Notes: generated by a model from the letters alone, not told the origin. Positions 32,419-41,607 are shown, counted from the first letter of the stretch. The stretch is DNA of 64,000 bases from Streptomyces filamentosus (GCF_014654895.1 NZ_BNBE01000005.1:1-64000); one strand, 5' to 3'. Numbers and translations are program-made.

Positions 32419-33300
32419 TCAGCGCAGCTGCGCCGCCTCCGCCTGCCGTGCCTCCCGGCTCTCGCGGCGGTTGCCGCGGAAGGTGTTGACGCGGCGGGCC
32501 GTCGCGAAGAGGGGGATCACGGCGCCCAGCACGACCTGGAGGGCACAGCCGGTCTGGAGCAGGAACTGCCCGCCCGGCGCGTCGAAGGCCCAGGCGGCCA
32601 GCATGGCCATCGCCCCGACGATCCAGCTGAGCATCGCCGCCGCGAGGACGCCCCGCGGCTTCGGGTACTCGACCCGGCTCACCATCAGCCACGCCGTGCC
32701 GATGATCGCGAGCAGCGTCGGGATGAAGGGGAGTTCGAGCAGGATGATCGAGACCACGGTCAGCGCGCCGAAGGGGCTCGGCATGCCCTGGAACATGCCG
32801 TCCTTCATCGTCACGCAGGAGAACCGCGCCAGCCTCAGCACCACCGCGAGCAGCACCACGATCGCGGCGACCGCCGAGACCTTCTGCTGCGCGTCGTCCG
32901 CGACCATGCCGTAGACGAGCACGAAGTAGGCCGGGGCCAGACCGAAGCTGATCAGGTCCGACAGGTTGTCGAGTTCGGCGCCCATCGGCGAGCTGCGGAG
33001 CTTGCGCGCCACGATGCCGTCGAAGAGGTCGAAGATCGCCGCGCACAGCATCAGTATCACGGCGGTCGCGGCGCTGTTGCGCGCCATGCCCGTCTCCGTG
33101 CTGCCGGTGAGGTGCGGGATGAGGATGCCCGTGGTGGTGAAGTACACCGCCATGAAGCCACACGTGGCGTTACCGAGCGTGAGGGCGTCCGCTATGGACA
33201 GCCTCAGCGACAGCGGCATCTCCTCCGCCTCCTCGGCCCCCTCCGCCTCGGCGTCGGCGGCCCAGTCGGCGGCACGTGTGTCGGGATCAATCACGGTCAA
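32419..33300 (-). CDS. pssA: CDP-diacylglycerol--serine O-phosphatidyltransferase
   Basis: A 293-residue membrane protein. The CDP-alcohol phosphatidyltransferase motif is complete: DG-X2-AR-X8-G-X3-D-X3-D (FDGIVARKLRSSPMGAELDNLSD). It has about seven membrane segments and an acidic N-terminus of 25 residues. The best start is unclear: TTG 33300 overlaps the end of psd by 14 nt, and GTG 33294 is an alternative. It makes phosphatidylserine, which psd converts to phosphatidylethanolamine; the two genes form an overlapping operon. Confidence 0.9.
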   Translation of the reverse strand: MTVIDPDTRAADWAADAEAEGAEEAEEMPLSLRLSIADALTLGNATCGFMAVYFTTTGILIPHLTGSTETGMARNSAATAVILMLCAAIFDLFDGIVARKLRSSPMGAELDNLSDLISFGLAPAYFVLVYGMVADDAQQKVSAVAAIVVLLAVVLRLARFSCVTMKDGMFQGMPSPFGALTVVSIILLELPFIPTLLAIIGTAWLMVSRVEYPKPRGVLAAAMLSWIVGAMAMLAAWAFDAPGGQFLLQTGCALQVVLGAVIPLFATARRVNTFRGNRRESREARQAEAAQLR

Positions 33301-33943
33301 TGCGAGTCACCCCCGCGGTCGTGGTCTGACCGACCTCGACGGCGACCTCGACACCCTCCGGGAGGTAGATGTCGACGCGCGAGCCGAAGCGGATCAGACC
33401 GATCCGGTCACCCTGCTCGACCTTCGTCCCCTGCGGGATGTACGGCACGATGCGCCGCGCCACGGCACCCGCGATCTGCACCATCTCGATGTCGCCGAGC
33501 TCGGTGTCGAAGTGCCAGACGACGCGCTCGTTGTTCTCGGACTCCTTGTTGAAGGCCGGGACGAAGCCGCCGGGCACGTGCTCCACCGAGGTCACCGTGC
33601 CGGCCAGCGGCGCACGGTTGACGTGCACGTTGAGCGGGCTCATGAAGATGGCGACCCGGGTGCGCCCGTCCTTCCACGGCATGATGCTCTGCACCACGCC
33701 GTCGGCCGGGGAGATGACGCGGCCCTGGGCGATCTCGCGCTCGGGGTCGCGGAAGAACCACAGCATGCCGGCCGCGAGCGCGGTGGTCGGCACGGCGATG
33801 GCCCGGGCGCGCTTCGAGCGGCCGGAGCGCGCGAGGCTGAGCGCCGCCGTGGCGACGGTCGGCAGGAGCCACGGCGACGCTCCGCGTGCGATGCGTGCGC
33901 CCTTGAGGCTGTCGCGGTGTGCAGAGTCTGGGCTGTGGGGCAT
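33287..33943 (-). CDS. psd: Phosphatidylserine decarboxylase
   Basis: A 218-residue protein from ATG 33943, with GAAGG upstream; an earlier ATG at 33979 is less likely. It is the short type of the family with ISPADGVVQSIMPW, RTRVAIFMSPLNVHVNRAPLAG and the processing motif RFGSR, where cleavage at Gly-Ser creates the pyruvoyl group. One membrane helix lies at about 25-60. It makes phosphatidylethanolamine after pssA. Confidence 0.9.
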   Translation of the reverse strand: MPHSPDSAHRDSLKGARIARGASPWLLPTVATAALSLARSGRSKRARAIAVPTTALAAGMLWFFRDPEREIAQGRVISPADGVVQSIMPWKDGRTRVAIFMSPLNVHVNRAPLAGTVTSVEHVPGGFVPAFNKESENNERVVWHFDTELGDIEMVQIAGAVARRIVPYIPQGTKVEQGDRIGLIRFGSRVDIYLPEGVEVAVEVGQTTTAGVTRIDRD

Positions 33944-34113
33944 GGATGACCTTCGTAGCGGATGATGCCGCGCTGGCAACGGGGGACGGCGGCTTTCCGG
34001 CCGATGCTATCGGTTGCGGGGCGCAACTGGGCAAGCCAGGAACCGAGTCGACGGCCGGAAGATGAACACGGGGTGTGATCTTCTTCGCGGCCTTATCGAC
34101 TCAAAACCGACAA

Positions 34114-35319
34114 TCAGCCCTGGAAGCGGTACTCCTCCAGCAGGCGGCGGCCAATGATCATTTTCTGGATCTCGGCGGTACCTTCACCGATGAGCAGCAT
34201 CGGCGCCTCGCGGTAGAGCCGCTCGATCTCGTACTCCTTCGAGAACCCGTAGCCGCCGTGAATGCGGAAGGCATCCTCCACGACCTCCTTGCAGTATTCG
34301 GAGGCGAGGTACTTCGCCATCCCCGCTTCGAGGTCGTTTCGTTCCCCGGAGTCCTTTTTGCGTGCTGCGTTCACCATCATGGCATGAGCGGCCTCGACCT
34401 TGGTAGCCATTTCGGCCAGCTTGAACTGGATCGCCTGGTGCTGGGCGATCGGCTTTCCGAAAGTGTGACGCTGCTGGGCGTACTGGACACCCAGTTCGAA
34501 AGCACGCTGTGCGACGCCGCAACCACGGGCCGCCACGTTCACGCGGCCGACCTCGACGCCGTCCATCATTTGGTAAAACCCTCGCCCGGTGGCCCCGCCG
34601 AGGACCCGATTGGCCGGAATGCGCAGGCCGTCCATGATGAGCTCGGTGGTGTCGACCCCCTTGTAGCCCATCTTGTCGATCTTGCCGGGGATGGTGAGGC
34701 CGGGACGCACCTCGCCGAAGCCCGGCTCCTTCTCCACGAGGAAGGTCGTCATCGACTTGTGGGGCGCGGTGCCCTCCGGGTGGCCTTCGTCACTCCGGAC
34801 GAGGACGGCGACCAGCGTGGACGTGCCGCCGTTCGTCAGCCACATCTTCTGGCCGTTCAGGACGTACTCGTCGCCGTCCTTCACCGCCTTCGAGGTGATG
34901 GCCGACACGTCCGAGCCCAGTCCCGGCTCCGACATCGAGAACGCGCCGCGCGTCTCGCCGGCCGCCATCCGCGGGAGGAAGTACTCCTTCTGCTCCTGCG
35001 TGCCGTGCTGCTTCAGCATGTAGGCGACGATGAAGTGGGTGTTGATGATGCCGGAGACCGACATCCAGCCGCGGGCGATCTCCTCCACGCACAGCGCGTA
35101 GGTGAGCAGCGACTCGCCCAGGCCCCCGTACTCCTCGGGGATCATCAGACCGAAGACGCCGAGCTCCTTGAGCCCGTCCACGATCGCCTGCGGGTACTCG
35201 TCGCGGTGCTCCAGCTCGGTCGCGACCGGGATGATCTCCTTGTCGACGAAGTCCCGCACGGTGGCGAGGATCTCCTGCTGGACGTCGGTCAGACCGTGGG
35301 TCTGGGCGAGTCGCGCCAT
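34114..35319 (-). CDS. Acyl-CoA dehydrogenase, probable methylsuccinyl-CoA dehydrogenase
   Basis: A 401-residue flavoprotein from ATG 35319. The family motifs are seen: GFSMSEPGLGSD-type FAD loop (AFSMSEPGLGSDVSA), QRHTFGKPIAQHQAIQFKLAEMA, and the catalytic Glu in LIGEGTAEIQ. It is the last gene of the ethylmalonyl-CoA block, where (2S)-methylsuccinyl-CoA must be oxidised to mesaconyl-CoA. The Rhodobacter enzyme is larger (about 550 residues), so assignment is by context, which is strong. It lies 2 nt downstream of the MaoC gene. Confidence 0.85.
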   Translation of the reverse strand: MARLAQTHGLTDVQQEILATVRDFVDKEIIPVATELEHRDEYPQAIVDGLKELGVFGLMIPEEYGGLGESLLTYALCVEEIARGWMSVSGIINTHFIVAYMLKQHGTQEQKEYFLPRMAAGETRGAFSMSEPGLGSDVSAITSKAVKDGDEYVLNGQKMWLTNGGTSTLVAVLVRSDEGHPEGTAPHKSMTTFLVEKEPGFGEVRPGLTIPGKIDKMGYKGVDTTELIMDGLRIPANRVLGGATGRGFYQMMDGVEVGRVNVAARGCGVAQRAFELGVQYAQQRHTFGKPIAQHQAIQFKLAEMATKVEAAHAMMVNAARKKDSGERNDLEAGMAKYLASEYCKEVVEDAFRIHGGYGFSKEYEIERLYREAPMLLIGEGTAEIQKMIIGRRLLEEYRFQG

Positions 35320-35321
35320 GA

Positions 35322-35846
35322 CTACTTCTCCGGCTTCTTGGAAGGCTCGATGAGCTCGGGGCGGCCCGGCTGCTCGCCGCCGCGCGCGTCGGTGTACTCG
35401 GCGGTCGGGACCATCACCTTGCGGCGGAAGACGCAGACCAGGGTGCCGTCCTGCTTGTAGCCCTTGGTCTCGACGTACACGATGCCGCGGTCGGTCTTCG
35501 ACTTCGACGGGGTCTTGTCGAGGACGGTGGTCTCGCCGTAGATCGTGTCGCCGTGGAAGGTCGGCGCCACGTGCCGCAGCGACTCGATCTCCAGGTTGGC
35601 GATGGCCTTGCCGGAGACGTCCGGCACGGACATGCCGAGCAGCAGCGAGTAGATGTAGTTGCCGACCACCACGTTCCGCTTGAAGTCGGTCGTGTTCTCC
35701 GCGTAGTTCACGTCCATGTGCAGCGGGTGGTGGTTCATGGTGAGCAGACAGAAGAGGTGGTCGTCGTACTCGGTGACCGTCTTCCCGGGCCAGTGCTTGT
35801 AGACCGCACCGACCTCGAACTCCTCATAGGTACGTCCGAACTGCAT
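35322..35846 (-). CDS. MaoC-fold hydratase, probable mesaconyl-CoA hydratase
   Basis: A 174-residue protein from ATG 35846. It has the hotdog fold with catalytic Asp/His region TEYDDHLFCLLTMNHHPLHMDVNYA, GMSVPDVSG and a substrate-binding segment SLRHVAPTFHGDTIYGETTVL. Rhodobacter Mch is about twice this length with two hotdog domains; this single-domain form must work as a dimer. It would hydrate mesaconyl-C1-CoA to beta-methylmalyl-CoA in the pathway. It lies 4 nt downstream of the CitE-type gene. Confidence 0.85.
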   Translation of the reverse strand: MQFGRTYEEFEVGAVYKHWPGKTVTEYDDHLFCLLTMNHHPLHMDVNYAENTTDFKRNVVVGNYIYSLLLGMSVPDVSGKAIANLEIESLRHVAPTFHGDTIYGETTVLDKTPSKSKTDRGIVYVETKGYKQDGTLVCVFRRKVMVPTAEYTDARGGEQPGRPELIEPSKKPEK

Positions 35847-35850
35847 GGCC

Positions 35851-36816
35851 CTACGCCTCCGGGATCTCGAACTTGCTGGTGCGCTGCATGCCGGCGGCGC
35901 GGCCCTTGCCGGAGATGACCAGGGCCATCTTGCGGGAGGCCTCGTCGATCATCTCGTCGCCGAGCATCGCGGAGCCCTTCTTCCCGCCCGCCTCGGAGGT
36001 GTAGTAGTCGTACGCGTCGAGGATCAGCTCGGCGTGGTCGTAGTCCTCCTGCGAGGGCGAGAAGATCTCGTTCGCGGCGGCGACCTGGTCCGGGTGGAGC
36101 ACCCACTTGCCGTCGAAGCCCAGGGCGGCGGCGCGCTGCGCGACCGCGCGGTAGCCCTCCTGGTTGCGGATCTGGAGGTAGGGGCCGTCGATCGCCTGGA
36201 GGTTGTTGGCGCGGGCCGCCATCAGGATGCTCATCAGGATGTGGTGGTAGGCGTCCGCCGGGTAGCCGGGCGGCTGCTCGCCGACCACGAGGGACTTCAT
36301 GTTGATGGAGGCCATGAAGTCGGCCGGGCCGAAGATGATCGTCTCGACGCGCTGCGAGGCCTGCGCGATGGCGTTGACGTTGTTCAGGCCCTGCGCGTTC
36401 TCGATCTGCGCCTCGATGCCGATCTTGCCGACCTCGAAGCCCATCGTCTTCTCGATCTGGGTCAGCAGCAGGTCGAGCGCCACGATCTGCTGGGCGTCCT
36501 GGACCTTCGGCAGCATGATGCAGTCGAGGTTCTGGCCGGCGCCCTCGACGACGGTGACGACGTCGCGGTACGTCCAGTGGGTCGTCCAGTCGTTGACGCG
36601 GACCACGCGGGTCTTGCCGGTCCAGTCGCCCTCGTTCAGGAACTTCACGATGGTGTGCCGGGCCTCGGGCTTGGCCAGCGGGGCGCAGGCGTCCTCCAGG
36701 TCGAGGAAGACCTGGTCGGCGGCGAGGCCCTGGGCCTTCTCCAGGAAGCGCGGGTTGGAGCCGGGCACCGCGAGGCAGGAGCGGCGGGGACGCAACCGGT
36801 TCACGGGGCTGGTCAT
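35851..36816 (-). CDS. CitE-type lyase, probable (3S)-malyl-CoA/beta-methylmalyl-CoA lyase
   Basis: A 321-residue protein from ATG 36816, which overlaps the meaA stop by 4 nt. The CitE/HpcH fold is shown by RSCLAVPGSNPRFLEKA, VFLDLEDACAPLAKPEARH, the Arg/Glu of GIEAQIENAQGL, and GFDGKWVLHPDQV. It cleaves beta-methylmalyl-CoA to glyoxylate and propionyl-CoA. This closes the ethylmalonyl-CoA pathway, supplying propionyl-CoA and glyoxylate. Confidence 0.85.
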   Translation of the reverse strand: MTSPVNRLRPRRSCLAVPGSNPRFLEKAQGLAADQVFLDLEDACAPLAKPEARHTIVKFLNEGDWTGKTRVVRVNDWTTHWTYRDVVTVVEGAGQNLDCIMLPKVQDAQQIVALDLLLTQIEKTMGFEVGKIGIEAQIENAQGLNNVNAIAQASQRVETIIFGPADFMASINMKSLVVGEQPPGYPADAYHHILMSILMAARANNLQAIDGPYLQIRNQEGYRAVAQRAAALGFDGKWVLHPDQVAAANEIFSPSQEDYDHAELILDAYDYYTSEAGGKKGSAMLGDEMIDEASRKMALVISGKGRAAGMQRTSKFEIPEA

Positions 36817-38873
36817 GCGGGGACCTCCGTACATTCAAGGGGGCTGAGCTTGTGGGCTTTCCGGATCTCGTCGACGATACGGCCGATGATCTCGGTGATG
36901 CCGAAGTCCTTCGGCGTGAAGACGGCCGCGACGCCCGCGCGGCGCAGTTCCTCGCCGTCGGCGTTCGGGATGATGCCGCCGACGATCACGGGGATGTCGG
37001 TCGCGCCGGCGTCCCTGAGGCGGTCGAGGACGTCGGGGACCAGCTGGGCGTGCGAGCCGGAGAGGATCGACAGGCCCACCGCGTGCACGTCCTCCTCCAG
37101 GGCGGCGTCCACGATCTGCTCGGGGGTGAGCCGGATGCCCTGGTAGACCACCTCGAACCCGGCGTCGCGGGCCCGGACGGCGATCTGCTCGGCGCCGTTG
37201 GAGTGGCCGTCCAGGCCGGGCTTGCCGACCAGGAAGCGGAGCTTGCCGATGCCCAGGTCCTCGGCGGTGCGGTCGACCTTGCGGCGGACCTCGGCCATCG
37301 GGGAGCCCGCCTCGGCCGGCACGGCGACCGGGGCGGAGGAGACGCCGGTGGGGGCGCGGTACTCGCCGAAGACCTCGCGCAGCGCCCCGGCCCACTCGCC
37401 GGTGGTGACGCCGGCGCGGGCGCACTCCAGGGTGGCCTCCATGAGGTTCTCGGTGCCCCGGGCGGCCTCCTTGAGCTGCTCCAGGGCCTGCTGGGTGGTG
37501 GGGAAGACGAACGGGTCGCCGTTGCCCTGCCGGTCCGTGGACTCCTGCCGCTCGGCGCGCCAGCGGCCGAGGGCGGAGACGACGCGGGCCTCGACGGCCG
37601 GGTCGACGGTCTGGATCGCGGTGTCGAGGTCGGCGGTGAGCGGGTTGGGCTCGGTGGTCTCGAAGACGTTGACGCCGACGATCTTGTCCTCGCCGGACTC
37701 GATCCGGGCCCGCCGCTCGGCGTGCGAGGAGACGAGCTGGGCCTTGAGGTAGCCGGACTCGACGGCGGCCATGGCGCCGCCCATCTCCTGGATGCGCTCG
37801 ATCTCGGCCAGGCACTCGTCGACGAGGGCGTCGACCTTGGCCTCGACGACGTGCGAGCCGGCGAAGATGTCCTCGTACTCCAGCAGGTCCGACTCGTGGG
37901 CGAGGACCTGCTGGATCCGCAGCGACCACTGCTGGTCCCAGGGCCGGGGGAGGCCCAGGGCCTCGTTCCAGGCGGGGAGCTGGACGGCGCGGGCGCGGGC
38001 GTCCTTGGAGAGGGTGACGGCCAGCATCTCCAGGACGATCCGCTGGACGTTGTTCTCCGGCTGGGCCTCGGTGAGGCCGAGCGAGTTGACCTGGACGCCG
38101 TAGCGGAAGCGCCGCTGCTTGGCGTCCTGGATGCCGTACCGCTCCAGCGTGAGCTTGTCCCAGATGCGGCCGAAGGCGCGCATCTTGCACATCTCCTCGA
38201 TGAAGCGGACGCCCGCGTTCACGAAGAAGGAGATGCGGGCGACGACCTCGCCGAACCGCTCCTCGGGCACCTGGCCCGAGTCGCGGACGGAGTCGAGGAC
38301 CGCGAGGGCGGTGGACATCGCGTACGCGATCTCCTGGACCGGGGTGGCTCCCGCCTCCTGCAGGTGGTAGCTGCAGATGTTGATCGGGTTCCACTTCGGG
38401 ATGTTGTTGACCGTGTACGCGATCATGTCCGTCGTGAGGCGGAGCGAGGGGCCGGGCGGGAAGACGTGCGTCCCGCGCGACAGGTACTCCTTCACGATGT
38501 CGTTCTGGGTGGTGCCCTGGAGCTTGGCGATGTCCGCGCCCTGCTCCTCGGCGGCCACCTGGTAGAGCGCCAGGAGCCACATCGCCGTGGCGTTGATGGT
38601 CATCGAGGTGTTCATCTGCTCCAGGGGGATGTCCTGGAACAGCCGGCGCATGTCGCCGAGGTGCGAGACCGGGACGCCGACCCGGCCGACCTCGCCGCGG
38701 GCGAGGACGTGGTCGGGGTCGTAGCCCGTCTGGGTCGGCAGGTCGAAGGCGACCGACAGACCCGTCTGCCCCTTGGCGAGGTTGCGCCGGTACAGCTCGT
38801 TGGACGCCTCGGCGGTCGAGTGACCGGCGTAGGTCCGCATGAGCCACGGCCGGTCCTTCTGGCGCTCAGTCAT
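36813..38873 (-). CDS. meaA: Ethylmalonyl-CoA mutase, B12-dependent
   Basis: A 686-residue protein from ATG 38873. The catalytic TIM barrel is in residues about 1-520 (YAGHSTAEASNELYRRNLAKGQTGLSVAFDLPTQTGYDPDH), and the C-terminal domain (about 545-686) carries the B12-binding motif GLDGHSNG with LSILSGSHAQLVPDV and VGGIIPNAD. It rearranges (2R)-ethylmalonyl-CoA to methylsuccinyl-CoA. Length and one-chain layout with the B12 domain are as for MeaA and unlike two-subunit methylmalonyl-CoA mutases. It lies downstream of ccr by 16 nt. Confidence 0.9.
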   Translation of the reverse strand: MTERQKDRPWLMRTYAGHSTAEASNELYRRNLAKGQTGLSVAFDLPTQTGYDPDHVLARGEVGRVGVPVSHLGDMRRLFQDIPLEQMNTSMTINATAMWLLALYQVAAEEQGADIAKLQGTTQNDIVKEYLSRGTHVFPPGPSLRLTTDMIAYTVNNIPKWNPINICSYHLQEAGATPVQEIAYAMSTALAVLDSVRDSGQVPEERFGEVVARISFFVNAGVRFIEEMCKMRAFGRIWDKLTLERYGIQDAKQRRFRYGVQVNSLGLTEAQPENNVQRIVLEMLAVTLSKDARARAVQLPAWNEALGLPRPWDQQWSLRIQQVLAHESDLLEYEDIFAGSHVVEAKVDALVDECLAEIERIQEMGGAMAAVESGYLKAQLVSSHAERRARIESGEDKIVGVNVFETTEPNPLTADLDTAIQTVDPAVEARVVSALGRWRAERQESTDRQGNGDPFVFPTTQQALEQLKEAARGTENLMEATLECARAGVTTGEWAGALREVFGEYRAPTGVSSAPVAVPAEAGSPMAEVRRKVDRTAEDLGIGKLRFLVGKPGLDGHSNGAEQIAVRARDAGFEVVYQGIRLTPEQIVDAALEEDVHAVGLSILSGSHAQLVPDVLDRLRDAGATDIPVIVGGIIPNADGEELRRAGVAAVFTPKDFGITEIIGRIVDEIRKAHKLSPLECTEVPA

Positions 38874-38889
38874 GTGCGGTCCCCGGAGG

Positions 38890-40227
38890 TCAGATGTTGC
38901 GGAAGCGGTTGATGGCGTCGATGTGCTGGGCCCGCAGCTCCTCGTCGCGGACGCCGAGGCCCTCCTGGGGGGCGAGCGCGAGGACGCCGACCTTGCCCTG
39001 GTGGAGGTTGCGGTGGACGTCGTACGCCGCCTGGCCGGTCTCCTCCAGCGTGTACGTCTTCGACAGCGTGGGGTGGATCTTGCCCTTGGCAATCAGGCGG
39101 TTGGCCTCCCACGCCTCGCGGTAGTTGGCGAAGTGCGAGCCGATGATCCGCTTCAGCGACATCCACAGGTAGCGGTTGTCGTACTCGTGCATGTAGCCCG
39201 AGGTCGAGGCGCAGGTGGTGATGGTGCCGCCCTTGCGGGTGACGTAGACGGAGGCGCCGAAGGTCTCGCGGCCCGGGTGCTCGAAGACGATGTCGATGTC
39301 CTCGCCGCCGGTGAACTCGCGGATCTTGGAGCCGAAGCGCTTCCACTCGCGCGGGTCCTGGGTCCGCTCGTCCTTCCAGAACCTGTAGCCCTCGGCGTTG
39401 CGGTCGATGACCGCCTCGGCGCCCATGGACCGGCAGATGTCGGCCTTCTCGGGGGAGGAGACGACGCAGATCGGGTTGGCGCCGCCGGCCAGCGCGAACT
39501 GGGTGGCGTACGAGCCGAGGCCGCCGCTGGCGCCCCAGATGAGGACGTTGTCGCCCTGCTTCATGCCGGCGCCGTTGCGCGAGACCAGCTGGCGGTAGGC
39601 GGTGGAGTTGACGAGGCCGGGGGCCGCCGCCTCCTCCCAGCTGAGGTGCTTCGGCTTCGGCATCAGCTGGTTGGACTTGACCAGCGCGATCTCGGCCAGG
39701 CCGCCGAAGTTGGTCTCGAAGCCCCAGATCCGCTGCTCGGGGTCGAGCATGGTGTCGTTGTGGCCGTCCGAGGACTCCAGCTCGACCGAGAGGCAGTGGG
39801 CGACGACCTCGTCGCCGGGGTTCCAGGCGTTGACGCCGGGGCCGGTGCGCAGCACGACGCCCGCGAGGTCGGAGCCGATGACGTGGTACGGCAGGTCGTG
39901 GCGCTTGGTCAGCTCGGAGAGGCGGCCGTAGCGCTCCAGGAAGCCGAAGGTGGAGACGGGCTCGAAGATCGAGGTCCAGACCGAGTTGTAGTTCACGGAG
40001 CTGGCCATGACGGCGACGAGCGCCTCGCCCGGGCCGAGCTCGGGGAGCGGCACCTGGTCGAGGTGGAGCGACTTGCGGGGATCCTTGTCGCGGCTGGCGA
40101 CGCCGGCGAACATCTCGGCCTCGTCCTTGTGGACGGTGACGGCCTTGTACGACTCGGGGAGCTTGATGTTCGCGAAGTCGGCGGACGTGGCGTCCTGCGA
40201 CTGGATCGCGTCCAGGATTTCCTTCAC
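38890..40227 (-). CDS. ccr: Crotonyl-CoA carboxylase/reductase
   Basis: A 445-residue medium-chain dehydrogenase from GTG 40227 with CGGAGG upstream. It reduces and carboxylates crotonyl-CoA to (2S)-ethylmalonyl-CoA with NADPH and CO2. Counting from the GTG, Asn81, Phe170, Glu171 and His365 are in exactly the positions reported for CO2 binding in the Kitasatospora CCR, so it is a true carboxylase. WGASGGLGSYATQ (residues 231-243) is the NADP-binding loop. Several upstream in-frame starts exist, but the ribosome site favours the one chosen. The gene leads the operon ccr-meaA-lyase-hydratase-dehydrogenase. Confidence 0.95.
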   Translation of the reverse strand: MKEILDAIQSQDATSADFANIKLPESYKAVTVHKDEAEMFAGVASRDKDPRKSLHLDQVPLPELGPGEALVAVMASSVNYNSVWTSIFEPVSTFGFLERYGRLSELTKRHDLPYHVIGSDLAGVVLRTGPGVNAWNPGDEVVAHCLSVELESSDGHNDTMLDPEQRIWGFETNFGGLAEIALVKSNQLMPKPKHLSWEEAAAPGLVNSTAYRQLVSRNGAGMKQGDNVLIWGASGGLGSYATQFALAGGANPICVVSSPEKADICRSMGAEAVIDRNAEGYRFWKDERTQDPREWKRFGSKIREFTGGEDIDIVFEHPGRETFGASVYVTRKGGTITTCASTSGYMHEYDNRYLWMSLKRIIGSHFANYREAWEANRLIAKGKIHPTLSKTYTLEETGQAAYDVHRNLHQGKVGVLALAPQEGLGVRDEELRAQHIDAINRFRNI

Positions 40228-40453
40228 GGGGTGCCTCCGGCGGAGAGCGTCCGGGAGCGGACGTCTGAGGGTTGCGTCGGGAGTACTGCTGCTGTGGAGG
40301 TGTGCCGTCGGTTCGGCCGGGTGGTGCGTGGCTGCGCCGGGTGGGGCGCGAGGGGTGCCTGTGACGCAGGCGTCCGGGCGACACGGCCTTGAGGGGTCGT
40401 GGGGACAGTCGGAGAGGGGTCTTTCACCGCGCTCCGACCGCCCGGACGACTTC

Positions 40454-40482
40454 AACGTATGGCACGCCGTGTCACGTGACAA
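40454..40482 (-). promoter_or_regulatory. Predicted ccr promoter with overlapping operator palindrome
   Basis: On the minus strand TTGTCA (40482-40477) and TACGTT (40459-40454) are separated by 17 nt, an acceptable sigma-70-type promoter about 225 nt upstream of ccr. A perfect GTCACGTGAC palindrome (40471-40480) overlaps the -35 box. GGCACGC (40461-40467) and GCGTGCC (40489-40495) form outer arms around it. The divergent or neighbouring TetR protein is the likely ligand. Confidence 0.45.
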
Positions 40483-40578
40483 GGCACTGCGTGCCAACAA
40501 TTTCTCTCAGAAGTGAAAAGGTGTCCGCAGATGAGCGATGATCGATCGAACGGGCCCCTGAGCTGGGAGAACGCGAAG

Positions 40579-40610
40579 AGGGCCGCCCCCGGGAAACCGG
40601 GGGCGGCCCT
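40579..40610 (-). terminator. Terminator of the TetR gene
   Basis: A perfect 14-bp stem with a GAAA loop (40579-40592 and 40597-40610) lies 37 nt downstream of the leftward TetR gene, before the ccr promoter. Confidence 0.7.
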
Positions 40611-40646
40611 CGTTTCGGACCTTCGAAGGTGCGGGAGGAGGGCGCC

Positions 40647-41507
40647 TCAGCCCTTCGTCAGTGCCTGCTGGATGGTCCGCATGACCTCGTCCAGCGGAGC
40701 GTCAATACGGGCCACGGCGACCACCACGTCACCGGAGGCCGAGACCCGCGCCGCGGGCGCCGCCGCGACCGCGGCGGGCTCCCCGGCGGGCTGTGCCGAC
40801 GATGCCGGCTGCGCGGCGGAAGGGGCAGGCCGGCCCGCGCCTATGCCCGTCCCGAAGGTCTCCCGGACGATCGCGAAGGCGTGGTCGAGCTGGGCCTCCA
40901 CGTCCCCCTGGCCGCCCGCCCGCAGCCAGCGCCGCAGCACGTGGTTGTGGGCGGTGACCACCGCCGAGGCCGCCACCTCGGCGAGCAGCGGGTCGTCGTT
41001 GCCGTCGTGGTGGTCCCGCTCGTCGAAGTGGCCCAGCAGATAGCGGGTGAAGAGCCGCTCGTAGCGGGCCACCGAGGCGATCTCGCGCTCGCGCAGCGTC
41101 GGCACCTCGCGGGTCAGCCGGTAGCGGGCCACGGAGATCGCGGGAGCGCCCGCGTACATCTTCATGACCTCCTTGATGCCCCGGCACACCGTGTCGAGCG
41201 GGTGCTCGTGCGGCGGGGCCGCGTTCAGCACCGCCTCCGCCCGGACCAGCGTGTCGTCGTGGTCCGGGAAGATCGCCTCCTCCTTGGACCGGAAGTGGCG
41301 GAAGAAGGTCCGCCGGGCCACCCCGGCCGCCGCCGCGATCTCGTCGACGGTGGTGGCCTCGTACCCCTTGGTCGCGAAGAGCTCCATCGCGGCGGCCGCC
41401 AGCTCCCGCCGCATCTTCAGCCGCTGTGCGGCGGCACGGGTCCCCGCCGGGCTCTCCTGAGCGTCGGAGGGGGAGGTGGCACGGGGTGTCTTCACGGCCT
41501 TGGGCAT
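40647..41507 (-). CDS. TetR-family regulator, probable regulator of the ethylmalonyl-CoA genes
   Basis: A 286-residue protein from ATG 41507. Residues about 28-78 are the TetR HTH (RRELAAAAMELFATKGYEATTVDEIAAAAGVARRTFFRHFRSKEEA). The C-terminal part is a helical ligand domain with a long Ala/Pro-rich stretch (about 225-255), unusual for the family. The gene is upstream of ccr in the same direction and next to the hydroxyacyl-CoA dehydrogenase, so it plausibly responds to a CoA thioester of this pathway. Upstream alternative starts overlap nothing but lack ribosome sites. Confidence 0.8.
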   Translation of the reverse strand: MPKAVKTPRATSPSDAQESPAGTRAAAQRLKMRRELAAAAMELFATKGYEATTVDEIAAAAGVARRTFFRHFRSKEEAIFPDHDDTLVRAEAVLNAAPPHEHPLDTVCRGIKEVMKMYAGAPAISVARYRLTREVPTLREREIASVARYERLFTRYLLGHFDERDHHDGNDDPLLAEVAASAVVTAHNHVLRRWLRAGGQGDVEAQLDHAFAIVRETFGTGIGAGRPAPSAAQPASSAQPAGEPAAVAAAPAARVSASGDVVVAVARIDAPLDEVMRTIQQALTKG

Positions 41508-41561
41508 GACCCGAACGTACTGCATCCGTGCAGGTGCGTGCGCCCGCGGGGGCGGGCCGCC

Positions 41562-41582
41562 GGCGGGCTCCAGGAGCCCGCC
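41562..41582 (-). terminator. Hairpin after the double hydroxyacyl-CoA dehydrogenase gene
   Basis: An 8-bp stem with a 5-nt loop (41562-41569 and 41575-41582; the palindrome extends to 10-bp arms if unfolded) lies 26 nt downstream of the leftward dehydrogenase gene and upstream of the TetR gene. Confidence 0.5.
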
Positions 41583-41607
41583 CCACCCCCGCGGGGACTC
41601 GCCGGAC

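Larger units (their letters stand above)
40228..40646 (-). promoter_or_regulatory. ccr upstream region (419 nt)
   Basis: No gene is supported here. It holds the ribosome site of ccr, a GC-rich untranslated leader of about 220 nt, the promoter-like region at 40454-40482, and the terminator of the TetR gene. A short rightward frame at 40530 continues into antisense of the TetR gene and is rejected. Confidence 0.5.

Noticed and set aside
40530..41043. Rightward frame from ATG 40530 over the TetR gene
   Set aside because: It crosses a terminator and is antisense to a well-supported gene, with no family pattern.
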